12,559 nucleotides of DNA from Candidatus Segatella caccae (GCA_900556395.1 USOQ01000072.1:1-12559); one strand, 5' to 3'. Positions 1 to 6,655 are shown, counted from the first letter of the stretch. The notes: generated by a model from the sequence alone, not told the origin. A program made the numbers and translations.

Positions 1-145
1 CCTTCTGGAACATCACGAATGATGGGGTGAAACTCGATCATACCAAGACCATCTGAACGGTATCATCATCGGTTATTCTGACGAGCCGGAGCAGCCAAAA
101 GATAAGTGGGATACCAAGAAGATTACCTACGGAATACCGAAATAG
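1..145 (+). pseudogene. 3' end of an unrecognised gene, apparently frameshifted
   Basis: Two reading frames look protein-like but do not join. Frame 3 (from position 3) reads FWNITNDGVKLDHTKTI and stops at TGA 54-56. Frame 2 is open from 23 and ends at TAG 143-145 with NGIIIGYSDEPEQPK, then a Lys/Thr-rich tail ending YGIPK. The frame-2 stretch has no ATG or GTG, so it cannot be an independent gene in this window. A single missing base near 45-58 would join the two pieces, so I read this as the C-terminus of one gene with a frameshift, either real or a sequencing error. I do not recognise the family. The alternative is that one of the two frames is chance. Confidence 0.4.
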
Positions 146-179
146 GGAATACCTAAAAATGATGATTTTTGGAAGCGAC

Positions 180-211
180 TTTGTCTGTTACTGAATTATT
201 TTGTAATTTTG
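180..211 (+). promoter_or_regulatory. Bacteroidetes-type promoter of the FMN-binding protein gene
   Basis: A -33 box TTTG (180-183) lies 20 bp before a -7 box TAATTTTG (204-211), which is followed by C. This matches the Bacteroidetes primary-sigma consensus. The predicted start is near 214, giving a leader of about 30 nt before the ATG at 244. This argues against the longer in-frame start at 169. Confidence 0.75.
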
Positions 212-243
212 CGCAATATTATCAAGGATCTAAAAATACAGTT

Positions 244-654
244 ATGAAGAAAAGAACATTGATTTTAGCAGCAATATTAAGTATGGGAATGGTTAGCAGC
301 ATGATTGCAACAACCAAAAGCTCACACTCTGAGGTAATGACCAAGGAAGCAGACGGAACTTACATCATCAATACCACCACGCTGTGTAAAGACGTTAAAG
401 GATTTCGTGGCAATACGCCCCTTTCTATCTATATCAAGAAAGGAAAAATTGTAGAAATCAAGCCACTTGCCAACAAGGAGACTCCCAACTACTTCAATAA
501 GGTAAAACAGGGTTTGCTCAACAAATGGAATGGCATGAAAGTCAGTAAGGCGGCTACTGTCCAGGTAGATGGCGTTACGGGTGCCACCTTCTCCAGCAAA
601 GCAGTAAAGGAAAATGTAAAGCGTGGCATTGATTATTACCAGAAGCATAAGTAG
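244..654 (+). CDS. Exported FMN-binding domain protein
   Basis: This is a 136-residue protein with a basic N-terminus and a hydrophobic signal segment (about residues 6-22, likely cleaved after SMIA). There is no lipobox cysteine, so it should be periplasmic or secreted. The C-terminal part carries the FMN-binding-domain motif DGVTGATFSS at 109-118. In NqrC/RnfG-type proteins the last Thr of the (S/T)GAT signature carries FMN in phosphoester linkage added by ApbE; here that is Thr115. The protein is a single domain, much shorter than NqrC or RnfG, and resembles small stand-alone flavin carriers thought to move electrons outside the inner membrane. No ApbE or reductase partner is visible in the window. 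The start at 244 is chosen because the signal peptide begins there and the promoter lies inside the longer frame from 169. The gene converges on viaA. The family is secure; the electron donor and acceptor are unknown. Confidence 0.85.
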   Translation: MKKRTLILAAILSMGMVSSMIATTKSSHSEVMTKEADGTYIINTTTLCKDVKGFRGNTPLSIYIKKGKIVEIKPLANKETPNYFNKVKQGLLNKWNGMKVSKAATVQVDGVTGATFSSKAVKENVKRGIDYYQKHK

Positions 655-680
655 GGAAAGATTGACTATAAAATAATAAA

Positions 681-725
681 TCCCGGCAGGAGATAGCATG
701 CAGCTATTCTCTTGCCGGGATTTTT
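681..725. terminator. Bidirectional intrinsic terminator between convergent genes
   Basis: TCCCGGCAGGAGATAGC (681-697) pairs with 703-720 across a 5-nt loop. The pairing has one G-U pair and one bulged base. On the plus strand the stem is followed by TTTTT (721-725). On the minus strand it is followed by a T-rich stretch (about 680 down to 669), so it can also serve the viaA operon. Confidence 0.88.
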
Positions 726-838
726 AGCAATGTAGCTTAGCCCCTTGAAATTTCCATTTTCCAGGAGAGAAAGGGAAGTTAAAGAAGTGTTCACTCCCTC
801 AACTACTATTACTTCTAAATCTGCTAAAGCAGAATCAT
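726..838. other. Intergenic spacer with a degenerate repeat-like stretch
   Basis: No convincing gene is seen. The segment at 774-789 (GGAAGTTAAAGAAGTG) closely resembles the arm of the inverted repeat at 6396-6410. There is also a small dyad, TCTGCT-AA-AGCAGA, at 820-833 just beyond the viaA stop. These may be remnants of a dispersed intergenic element. Confidence 0.35.
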
Positions 839-2455
839 CTAATATCTCCTCACAGGTCGATAAGTGATGGTGTAGATGTGATGAAAGTAAGGCTTCCAAG
901 AATTATTATCGGCCTTGTCTTGTTCGTGTACGATACAGATGCCATAAAAACGAGTGCCTGTATCACGATATTCCATGAACTTATCGAGCAGCATACGGGG
1001 AGGCTCCGGAATCATAAAGTCTGTAATCCACAGCACATCAGCATTGACATAACGCAAACCGTCATTATCGAGCAGAGCAAACATTTCTTCCATCATCTTG
1101 CGTGCATTCGTCCCCCCGCCAATAAAGGGAAGATGAGAAGCCCTTGACTGGCGTTGCGATTTCTCCATATCAGGCTCATCCGACTGCTGTGGAATCTGCA
1201 ATCCCAACTTGCGCAAACGGTTGAGGCGACGTTTCTCCATCAAGTCGATGGCATGGATATTGACCGAGAAATCTATGAGATAACAGTCACGTTCCAAGTC
1301 CTCTGCAGTCTCTTCGAGCAGGGAGATAAGCGTGGATGAAATTCTCTCAGGCGTGCCATACATACTTGCCGAAGTGTCGAGGCATACGATCATGGGGCCC
1401 TTGCGCGAGGCGTGAGTGAAGCCCAACTTGCGCGAAGGCTTCGCCATCTCACTCTTATAGCGGAAGGTCTGCAACCTACGTGTGCGATACTTATAAATAA
1501 AAAGGCCCTCCATGTCTTCATCGCTGTATTGGGCAAGCTCGAGCGGAAGAAGCGAGTTGAGATCGTCGCCCACGGTGATGCCCTCTATGTCGCTACCAGC
1601 TGAGTGCTCCATCTTCATGTCTATGCCCGAAGCTACAGCGAGCCGTTCCTTACCATTGGCGTCTGCCACACGTCCCATCTTTGCCACTATCTCCTTGATT
1701 TCGGGATAGCGGTCTTGTATCTTCATCTGGTTCAGTCTGCGTTCAAACTCTGTCTCGGTCCATCCACCCGACATCAGTTCCCAAGCCTGTACAGCCCTAC
1801 TTTCTGACACCCCCTTGGCCACGATGTTACGGGTCACCTGATCCATCATCCTGATGAGTCCGTTCTCAAAATGGCTCTGTCTGATGGCGATGAAGTCCTT
1901 CAGTTTGTCAAGCGTCTGTCTCTCGATACAGTCTTTCCAGTCTCTCACAAGGCGTTCCCAATTCTCGTTCTTCGATGCTCCCTCACCTCGAAAAAGAAGC
2001 ACGAAGAAAGGCTTGTCAAAACCATCGGCACCATATTCCTGCTCCAACTGATTGAGCAAGGGATGCCACACCTGCTCATCCATACGCTTAAAGTTGGTCC
2101 ACGACAACACATCTTCTGCACGATGAAAGGCAGTCCAGGCACGCTGCCGCTGGAAACGGATGTGATGCACACACTCCACCACAAACTTGCCCACGCAGTC
2201 GTAGAACACCTTTGCCTTGATTTTGCTGTTCACCACCTGGCGCACGAACTTCTGCACCTCCTCACCTGTGGCAATCGTTACCTTCAGGGTGAAGAGTCGA
2301 ACGAGATAATCTTTCAGTGGGTCTTCCCTCGTGCTCCAGGGCATCACCTGTGCTGGCAGTTCAGGCATTATCACCCTTCCTGTCTTACAGAAATCGTCCA
2401 GCATCTTCAGGTAATACTGGGCCTCGACAAAGTCCTTATTCGTTTGGTAGTTCAT
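839..2455 (-). CDS. viaA: VWA-domain protein, ViaA homologue (RavA partner)
   Basis: This 538-residue protein has a mainly helical N-terminal region (about 1-300), the segment LLPLELAQYSDEDMEGLF (302-319), and a C-terminal von Willebrand A domain (about 353-530). The MIDAS metal site is complete: D360-T-S362-A-S364, T449 in GGGTN, and D479 in WITDF. The overall order, including the LLP-ELA segment before the VWA domain and the basic C-terminus ending RPVRRY, matches my recollection of E. coli ViaA (483 aa). Residues 415-443 are a Gln/Ser/Glu-rich insertion within the VWA domain. In E. coli, ViaA binds and stimulates the ATPase RavA, and the pair affects Fe-S respiratory enzymes, membrane phospholipids and aminoglycoside sensitivity. 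Here it is the last gene of the operon, 8 bp behind the cysteine-protein gene and ahead of the terminator at 681-725. There is no clear Shine-Dalgarno site; translational coupling is likely. Confidence 0.88.
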   Translation of the reverse strand: MNYQTNKDFVEAQYYLKMLDDFCKTGRVIMPELPAQVMPWSTREDPLKDYLVRLFTLKVTIATGEEVQKFVRQVVNSKIKAKVFYDCVGKFVVECVHHIRFQRQRAWTAFHRAEDVLSWTNFKRMDEQVWHPLLNQLEQEYGADGFDKPFFVLLFRGEGASKNENWERLVRDWKDCIERQTLDKLKDFIAIRQSHFENGLIRMMDQVTRNIVAKGVSESRAVQAWELMSGGWTETEFERRLNQMKIQDRYPEIKEIVAKMGRVADANGKERLAVASGIDMKMEHSAGSDIEGITVGDDLNSLLPLELAQYSDEDMEGLFIYKYRTRRLQTFRYKSEMAKPSRKLGFTHASRKGPMIVCLDTSASMYGTPERISSTLISLLEETAEDLERDCYLIDFSVNIHAIDLMEKRRLNRLRKLGLQIPQQSDEPDMEKSQRQSRASHLPFIGGGTNARKMMEEMFALLDNDGLRYVNADVLWITDFMIPEPPRMLLDKFMEYRDTGTRFYGICIVHEQDKADNNSWKPYFHHIYTITYRPVRRY

Positions 2456-2463
2456 GTTTTATT

Positions 2464-2955
2464 TTATCCCTTCGCCATCAGATATTCGGCAAAGATTCTG
2501 GCTGCGCTCTCCACTTTGGCAGCGCAGGGGCGCGACTTGTAATATTCGGCAGTACGAGCAGAGGCGACATAGCTCGACTGAGCTTTCTCATGCCCTTTCA
2601 GTCCCAAGATCTCGGCACAGATGATGCTACCATTCTGCTCCTTCGACTGAGCCAACAGTTCCTGCACTACCTTGTAGCATGCCGACTTTCCTTCGCGGTC
2701 ATCGCCTTCGGTCTGTCCACAGTCCAGCCCCACCAGCACGACAATGCCCGAAACAGCACCACACATCATGCGCATTCTGCCTACGCCACCTCCGAAGCCA
2801 GCACCGATGCGCTTCGCCATCTTTTCGTCAAGACCATACAGGTCGGCAAAGGCAGCCACCACCGACTGGCAGCAGCCATAGCCCTGCATGAAATTCTCCA
2901 CCGCCTGATGCACACGTCCCTCCAACTCGGGAGTCAATTTCTTCTGTTCATTCAT
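2464..2955 (-). CDS. C_GCAxxG_C_C-family putative redox/metal-binding protein
   Basis: This 163-residue soluble protein has seven cysteines: C28, C29, C65, C79, C93, C113 and C144. The arrangement fits the C_GCAxxG_C_C family: an N-terminal helix with GYGCCQSV (26-32), a Gly-rich turn GAGFGGGVGR (51-60), CGAVSG (65-70), then SIICAEILG (110-118) and RPCAAKV (142-148). Proteins of this family are annotated as probable redox-active or metal-binding, but their reactions are mostly undefined. There is no signal peptide or membrane segment, so it should be cytoplasmic. It lies between ravA (83 bp upstream) and viaA (8 bp downstream) and is probably cotranscribed with both. Its position suggests a client, cofactor carrier or regulator of the RavA-ViaA machine; that is inference. 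The GYGCCQ segment has a Cys pair where I recall most members having a single Cys. Confidence 0.85.
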   Translation of the reverse strand: MNEQKKLTPELEGRVHQAVENFMQGYGCCQSVVAAFADLYGLDEKMAKRIGAGFGGGVGRMRMMCGAVSGIVVLVGLDCGQTEGDDREGKSACYKVVQELLAQSKEQNGSIICAEILGLKGHEKAQSSYVASARTAEYYKSRPCAAKVESAARIFAEYLMAKG

Positions 2956-3038
2956 AATGATTTAAATATTCGAGATGCTTTTTTTAAATATACAATTACT
3001 CGTATGTACGGAAGTTATAGTACAATTCTTTAAGTTCG

Positions 3039-4247
3039 CTATTCATACAGTTTCATCGTGTCCTGACGAGTAAAGGCCAGTTCTCTGTAGAAGTCGCGAA
3101 GATAGGCAGAGATTTCGGTCTTGTCGTCGGAAGAGACGAAGAGGTTGTCACCTAATTGGCGCTCCAAAGAAGTCAAGGCATCCGAAAGATGCTCTATCTC
3201 TCCCTCATAATCCCTACCCTCATCAGGACTACGACGAATGCGATGATACTTGATGTCCTCGGCAAGGGCATTCTTCATCTCCACCAACTTGTCGGCATGA
3301 GATGCAAAGAGCGCACGGATCACGAGGGTACGGATGGCCTCTCTCTCCTCCGGCTCTTGCCATAGACAATGGTAGATGGGAAGAAGATCGCAGACCGCCA
3401 CTTCCGCCCTGTCCTGCATAAAGGCAGAGGTGCGAAGCAGACGCATGATGTTCTTCCAGCGACGGTCGCTCACATAGATATTTCTGCGCTCAGCAGCTTC
3501 ATCCACATTCACAGTTCTCAATGATTTACGAACGACGGAAATGACATCGAGCACATCCTCCTTCACTCCTATCTTATTGATATACTTCGACCATTCTGCA
3601 TACTCCTCAGCAGTAATAACATTCGAATTGGCCTCACCTTCGGCAGCCGAACTCTGTTCTTCACTCTTCACCTCCGAAAGATTCTCCACCTCCAGCAGCA
3701 TGCTGCGGAAGTTCTTTTCCTGTCGAATGGGGCGACTCTCTATGCGGATGACGAATCGGTCCCAGAGTGCCTCCAGTCCCTCACCCTTAGCAGGCAACTC
3801 GTTGCTGGCTGCCACGAGGAGTTTCAGCGGAAGGCGCATCTCCCGATTACCATTGCGAAAGATTTTCTCATTGATCACCGTGAGGAGCGTATTCTGTATG
3901 GCAGGTCCCGCCTTCCATATCTCGTCGAGGAATACGACATCGGCAGTAGGAAGATAGCCCTCCACTGCACGCTCATAGGTGTCGGAGGTCTTCAGTTTCT
4001 GTATGCTCACAGGACCGAAGATCTCATCGGGCGTAGAGAAGCGAGACATCAGATACTCAAAACTACGAGCATCTCTAAAGGCAGTCTTCAGCTGTCGCGC
4101 CACCATACTCTTGGCCACGCCCGGTGGACCTAAAAGAATAACGCTCTCGCCTGCCAGAGCGGCAAGGAGCGAGAGCGATATTTCTGTTTCTTTCTCATAA
4201 ATGCCTCGGTTCATATCCCGAAGCAAGCGTTGAAATCTTTCAAGCAT
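3039..4247 (-). CDS. ravA: MoxR-family AAA+ ATPase, RavA homologue without the LARA domain
   Basis: This is a 402-residue protein. Walker A is GPPGVAKS (40-47), Walker B is VVFLDEIWK (104-112), sensor 1 is AASNELP (146-152), and the VSDRRWK segment (259-265) carries the lid/sensor 2 arginines. The stretch FEYLMSRFSTPDEIFGP (63-79) and the segments around it are close to E. coli RavA as I recall it. E. coli RavA is 498 aa and has an approximately 110-residue beta-rich LARA domain inserted in its C-terminal triple-helical bundle. Here the helix after YHCLW (292-296) runs almost directly into a C-terminal helix pair (about 346-402, containing LERQLGDNLFV), so LARA seems absent. A Ser/Glu-rich linker at 190-209 is extra. 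RavA is an ATP-driven hexamer that works with ViaA. The start lies 4 bp after the asd stop, implying coupling. Confidence 0.9.
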   Translation of the reverse strand: MLERFQRLLRDMNRGIYEKETEISLSLLAALAGESVILLGPPGVAKSMVARQLKTAFRDARSFEYLMSRFSTPDEIFGPVSIQKLKTSDTYERAVEGYLPTADVVFLDEIWKAGPAIQNTLLTVINEKIFRNGNREMRLPLKLLVAASNELPAKGEGLEALWDRFVIRIESRPIRQEKNFRSMLLEVENLSEVKSEEQSSAAEGEANSNVITAEEYAEWSKYINKIGVKEDVLDVISVVRKSLRTVNVDEAAERRNIYVSDRRWKNIMRLLRTSAFMQDRAEVAVCDLLPIYHCLWQEPEEREAIRTLVIRALFASHADKLVEMKNALAEDIKYHRIRRSPDEGRDYEGEIEHLSDALTSLERQLGDNLFVSSDDKTEISAYLRDFYRELAFTRQDTMKLYE

Positions 4248-4251
4248 GTAT

Positions 4252-5265
4252 TTACTTTACATTACCTACTTTAATCAAATACTCAGCTATCTGAACGGCA
4301 TTGAGCGCAGCACCCTTACGTATCTGGTCGCCAGTGAGCCACAAAGTATTGCCGTTGTCATCGGCGAGATCCTTACGGATACGGCCTACATAGACATCAT
4401 CCTTACCAGCACTCTCAAGAGGCATAGGGTAAACATAGTTTTGTGCATCGTCCTTTACGGTTACGCCAGGAGCAGCCTCCAAAGCCTTGCGGATATCCTC
4501 TACAGCCAATGGCTTCTCTGTCTCGAACCATACGCTCTCTGAGTGAGAACGAAGTGAGGAAACACGTACACAAGTGGCACTGGTGCGAACATCCGAGTGC
4601 ATGATTTTACGAGTCTCGTTGTACATCTTCATCTCCTCCTTGGTATAGTCGTTAGGAGTCATCTTGTCTATCTGAGGAATGACATTGTATGCCAACTGAT
4701 GTGGGAACTTGTTGATATGGTCTGTCTTGCCAGTCTCGATGATGTCCTTATACTGCTGCTCAAGCTCAGCCATGGCTGCAGCACCAGCACCCGAAGCACT
4801 CTGGTAAGAAGAAATATGAATCTTCTTGATGTGGCTCAGGTCGTCGATAGGCTTCAATACCACGACCATCATGATGGTGGTGCAGTTAGGATTGGCGATG
4901 ATGTTGCGTGGACGGTTCAGAGCATCTTCGGCATTCACCTCAGGCACTACCAATGGCACATCGTCGCACATACGGAATGCACTTGAGTTATCTATCATGA
5001 CAGCACCATACTTAGTAATGGTCTCTGCAAATTCCTCAGAAGTACCACCACCAGCAGATGTGAAAGCAATATCGACATCTTTAAAGTCATCGTTATGCTG
5101 CAAAAGTTTGACTTCATAGTCCTTTCCCTTGAAGTTGTATTTTCGTCCAGCAGAACGCTCAGAACCAAACAACACCAAATCATCCATTGGGAAATTTCTC
5201 TCTGCAAGGATGCGCAAGAATTCCTGACCTACTGCGCCACTTGCACCAACAATTGCTACTTTCAT
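4252..5265 (-). CDS. asd: Aspartate-semialdehyde dehydrogenase
   Basis: This 337-residue enzyme reduces beta-aspartyl phosphate to aspartate semialdehyde with NADPH, on the common route to lysine/diaminopimelate, threonine and methionine. The NADP-binding loop is GASGAVG at 7-13. The catalytic cysteine C128 lies in NPNCTT, Q155 in SSYQSASGAG, and the catalytic histidine H241 in RVSSLRSHSES. The length is normal for the family. The start at 5265 (MKVAIVGASG) is chosen because the Rossmann strand must begin there; an in-frame ATG 27 codons upstream adds only a non-conserved tail. It is the first gene of the asd-ravA-cysteine protein-viaA operon and has a promoter at 5384-5413 with a leader of roughly 115 nt. 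It is unusual for this housekeeping gene to be coupled to ravA. Confidence 0.95.
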   Translation of the reverse strand: MKVAIVGASGAVGQEFLRILAERNFPMDDLVLFGSERSAGRKYNFKGKDYEVKLLQHNDDFKDVDIAFTSAGGGTSEEFAETITKYGAVMIDNSSAFRMCDDVPLVVPEVNAEDALNRPRNIIANPNCTTIMMVVVLKPIDDLSHIKKIHISSYQSASGAGAAAMAELEQQYKDIIETGKTDHINKFPHQLAYNVIPQIDKMTPNDYTKEEMKMYNETRKIMHSDVRTSATCVRVSSLRSHSESVWFETEKPLAVEDIRKALEAAPGVTVKDDAQNYVYPMPLESAGKDDVYVGRIRKDLADDNGNTLWLTGDQIRKGAALNAVQIAEYLIKVGNVK

Positions 5266-5584
5266 AATCGAATCTTTTTTAAAGTTGTTTAAAGTGAATC
5301 TTTGGAAAAGAAAAGAATGCTCCTTTCCTACATGATGATTTCTCATCTTGGGTTTACTAACGCTTATCCTCTCAAATCCGCTGCAAAGGTAAGACTTTTT
5401 CTACAATATCAAGCATAAAACTCCATAAATTATTGCTTTTTGTTGCATTTTTATTAATTTTGCTAACATTTCTGCATTATTTTGCATAAAATAAGAGAAA
5501 AATATTCGTTCAACTCCTTACCTATCCCATCGAAATGTCGCTACAAGATATAATAAACAACCCAACAAAAACCAGACAAGCCCA
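5266..5584. other. Intergenic region upstream of asd: long leader, promoter and AT-rich segment
   Basis: No gene is seen in these 319 bp. The asd-proximal part is the 5' leader, followed by the promoter at 5384-5413. Positions 5400-5500 are strongly AT-rich and contain a dyad, TTATTTT-GCAT-AAAATAA (5477-5494), and a second TGCAT half-site at 5473-5477. These could be a regulator site for asd, but this is unproven. No clear hairpin terminator for hepT is visible. Confidence 0.5.
5384..5413 (-). promoter_or_regulatory. Bacteroidetes-type promoter of the asd-ravA-viaA operon
   Basis: Read on the minus strand, TACCTTTG (5391 down to 5384) is a perfect TAnnTTTG -7 box followed by C. A partial -33 box CTTG (5413-5410) lies 18 bp upstream. 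The predicted start is near 5381. Confidence 0.6.
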
Positions 5585-5968
5585 TCAAGCATTAACTTTT
5601 AAAGATTCTATCATTTCGCAGATTGCCATTTTCAAAGGTTGCAACTCATTTTCTATTATCCACCAAATCTGATCAACATCAACCTCAAAATAATGATGAG
5701 CTATAATATCACGTAAACCTTTCACATTCTTCCAATCTATCTCAGGATAAGTTGAAAGGAGTTTGCCTTTCGTTACCTTATCAAGTCCTTTTAGACTTTC
5801 TCCTATAGCTATGAATTGCATACATATAGAATCGAGAATTGCAACACCTGTTGAAGACATAAGAAAATCATCACCACAGCTATAGGGTTGCGAACGCTCT
5901 TCTATATGTTCTATAGAAGTATGTACTCTGTGAAGAATATCCAGTGCTATATCTTTATCGTATTGCAT
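5585..5968 (-). CDS. hepT: HepT-like HEPN-domain toxin (DUF86)
   Basis: This is a 127-residue all-helical HEPN protein. The catalytic Rx4HxY signature is R86-DIIA-H91-H-Y93, within the stretch NVKGLRDIIAHHYF. The segment SICMQFIAIGESLK (48-61) is also typical of the DUF86/HepT family. HepT proteins are RNases; in the studied pairs the partner MntA adds AMP to the tyrosine of this motif and silences the toxin (type VII toxin-antitoxin). The start at MQYDKD (5968) is chosen because family members begin with a similar tyrosine-aspartate helix; an ATG at 5977 and a GTG at 5980 are in frame just upstream. The gene overlaps the end of mntA by 14 nt from this start, which implies translational coupling. 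All catalytic residues are present, so it looks active. Confidence 0.88.
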   Translation of the reverse strand: MQYDKDIALDILHRVHTSIEHIEERSQPYSCGDDFLMSSTGVAILDSICMQFIAIGESLKGLDKVTKGKLLSTYPEIDWKNVKGLRDIIAHHYFEVDVDQIWWIIENELQPLKMAICEMIESLKVNA

Positions 5969-6254
5969 AAATTCCATCACGTTCTATTCTTGATTTAAAG
6001 AAAGGACTCATATTTTTATGAATACGCACCACATCTACTGAACACTTGAACAAGCCTTCTAAAAATTCTTTCAAGTCTGCCAACAAAAAAGGATTGGGAG
6101 TTTCAGTTTCCACACATACATCCAAATCGCTTTGTTCTGTCTGTTCATTTCGTGAGACAGAGCCAAATATACGCAGAGTCTTTATTCCAAAATCATTTGT
6201 GATTTTGGAACTATTCTGCCTAATGACTGTTATATAATCTTGAACGGATCTCAT
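5955..6254 (-). CDS. mntA: MntA-like minimal nucleotidyltransferase antitoxin
   Basis: This 99-residue protein has the nucleotidyltransferase signature GSx10DxD: G31-S32 in RIFGSVSRNE, then D43-L-D45. A third candidate metal ligand is D74 in SVDVV. In the MntA-HepT family this enzyme transfers AMP from ATP to the HepT active-site tyrosine, acting as the antitoxin. It comes first in the two-gene unit and its 3' end overlaps hepT. The frame is open upstream to 6338, but the promoter at 6276-6307 falls inside that extension, so MRSVQDYITV at 6254 is the likely start, with a leader of about 18 nt. The third acidic residue and compact length suggest an active enzyme. Confidence 0.88.
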   Translation of the reverse strand: MRSVQDYITVIRQNSSKITNDFGIKTLRIFGSVSRNEQTEQSDLDVCVETETPNPFLLADLKEFLEGLFKCSVDVVRIHKNMSPFFKSRIERDGIYAIR

Positions 6255-6275
6255 AACGCTTATTTTTAAACACAG

Positions 6276-6307
6276 CAAAAATAATAAATTATCTGATATC
6301 TTCCAAA
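6276..6307 (-). promoter_or_regulatory. Bacteroidetes-type promoter of mntA-hepT
   Basis: On the minus strand a -33 box TTTG (6307-6304) lies 20 bp before a -7 box TATTTTTG (6283-6276), followed by C. This is a perfect consensus, with the start predicted near 6272. It sets the mntA start at 6254. Confidence 0.75.
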
Positions 6308-6396
6308 CTTTTTGCTGATTTTCCTCATCTTTCCCCACAATTCATCCATTCATCCATCTCCGCTATTCATATTTACGATGAAACATCAGTAGGCAG

Positions 6397-6492
6397 AAGT
6401 TAAAGGAGTTAAGACAATAGTCTTTTGCCGTAAGACGTAGGACATTTGTCCCTTAACTTCCCTCTAACTTCACTTAACTTCTCTCTAATTTC
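6397..6492. repeat. Imperfect long inverted repeat with a tandem CTTAACTTC-type unit
   Basis: The left arm (6397-6417, with core AAGTTAAAGGAGTTAAG) is nearly the reverse complement of the right arm (6446-6470, with CTTAACTTCCCTCTAACTT). The loop contains an inner pair, GTCTT (6420-6424) and AAGAC (6432-6436). The right arm is then repeated imperfectly at 6471-6490 (CACTTAACTTCTCTCTAATT), giving a 20-bp tandem pair. The element lies in the 401-bp divergent spacer between mntA and the transporter gene. It may be a dispersed intergenic element; part of it resembles 774-789. Confidence 0.6.
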
Positions 6493-6559
6493 CCCACATA
6501 CGAAAGTTGAGTAAAATGACAAAAAGCGCTACAAATAACTACGATAAGCAGGCAAAGAC

Positions 6560-6590
6560 TTTGCTTATTCAAGATTTATTATTATTTTTG
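6560..6590 (+). promoter_or_regulatory. Bacteroidetes-type promoter of the transporter gene
   Basis: A -33 box TTTG (6560-6563) and a -7 box TATTTTTG (6583-6590) are separated by 19 bp, with C following. The predicted start is near 6594, giving a leader of about 62 nt before the ATG at 6656. Confidence 0.78.
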
Positions 6591-6597
6591 CACTCAA

Positions 6598-6627
6598 ATG
6601 ATAAGAAGAGTGATGCAGTTCATGTAA
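6598..6627 (+). CDS. Possible 9-codon leader peptide ahead of the transporter
   Basis: ATG 6598-6600 opens a short frame reading MIRRVMQFM and ending at TAA 6625-6627. It starts only about 4 nt after the predicted transcription start and covers the left arm of the hairpin at 6606-6639. A ribosome on it would melt that hairpin. This is the layout of an attenuator, but the peptide has no obvious run of a single amino acid. It could be chance. Confidence 0.3.
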   Translation: MIRRVMQFM

Positions 6628-6644
6628 AGAACCACTCTTTTTTT
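6606..6644 (+). terminator. Terminator-like hairpin in the transporter leader (possible attenuator)
   Basis: AAGAGTG (6606-6612) pairs with CACTCTT (6633-6639). GTTC (6618-6621) pairs with GAAC (6629-6632), leaving a 5-nt bulge and a 7-nt loop. A run of seven T (6638-6644) follows at once, 12 nt before the ATG of the transporter. It sits downstream of the promoter, so it would stop transcription before the gene. Confidence 0.5.
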
Positions 6645-6655
6645 AAAAAAACAGA

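Noticed and set aside
169..243. Upstream start for the FMN-binding protein
   Set aside because: The -33 and -7 boxes lie within this extension, and the signal peptide begins at 244.
666..899. Minus-strand 77-residue frame overlapping the end of viaA and the terminator
   Set aside because: It overlaps the viaA C-terminus, which ends as expected for the family, and runs through a strong terminator hairpin. No motif or promoter supports it.
1871..2542. Plus-strand 223-residue frame within viaA
   Set aside because: It is antisense to viaA, which has a complete MIDAS motif and clear homology. The His/Leu-rich composition marks an artefact.
2317..3033. Plus-strand 238-residue frame opposite the cysteine-protein gene
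   Set aside because: It is antisense to two well-supported genes, has no domain features, and its Ser/His-rich composition is typical of a shadow frame.
5455..5462. TAATTTTG as a plus-strand promoter
   Set aside because: The nearest TTTG is only 12 bp upstream and there is no plus-strand gene downstream. It is likely chance in AT-rich DNA.
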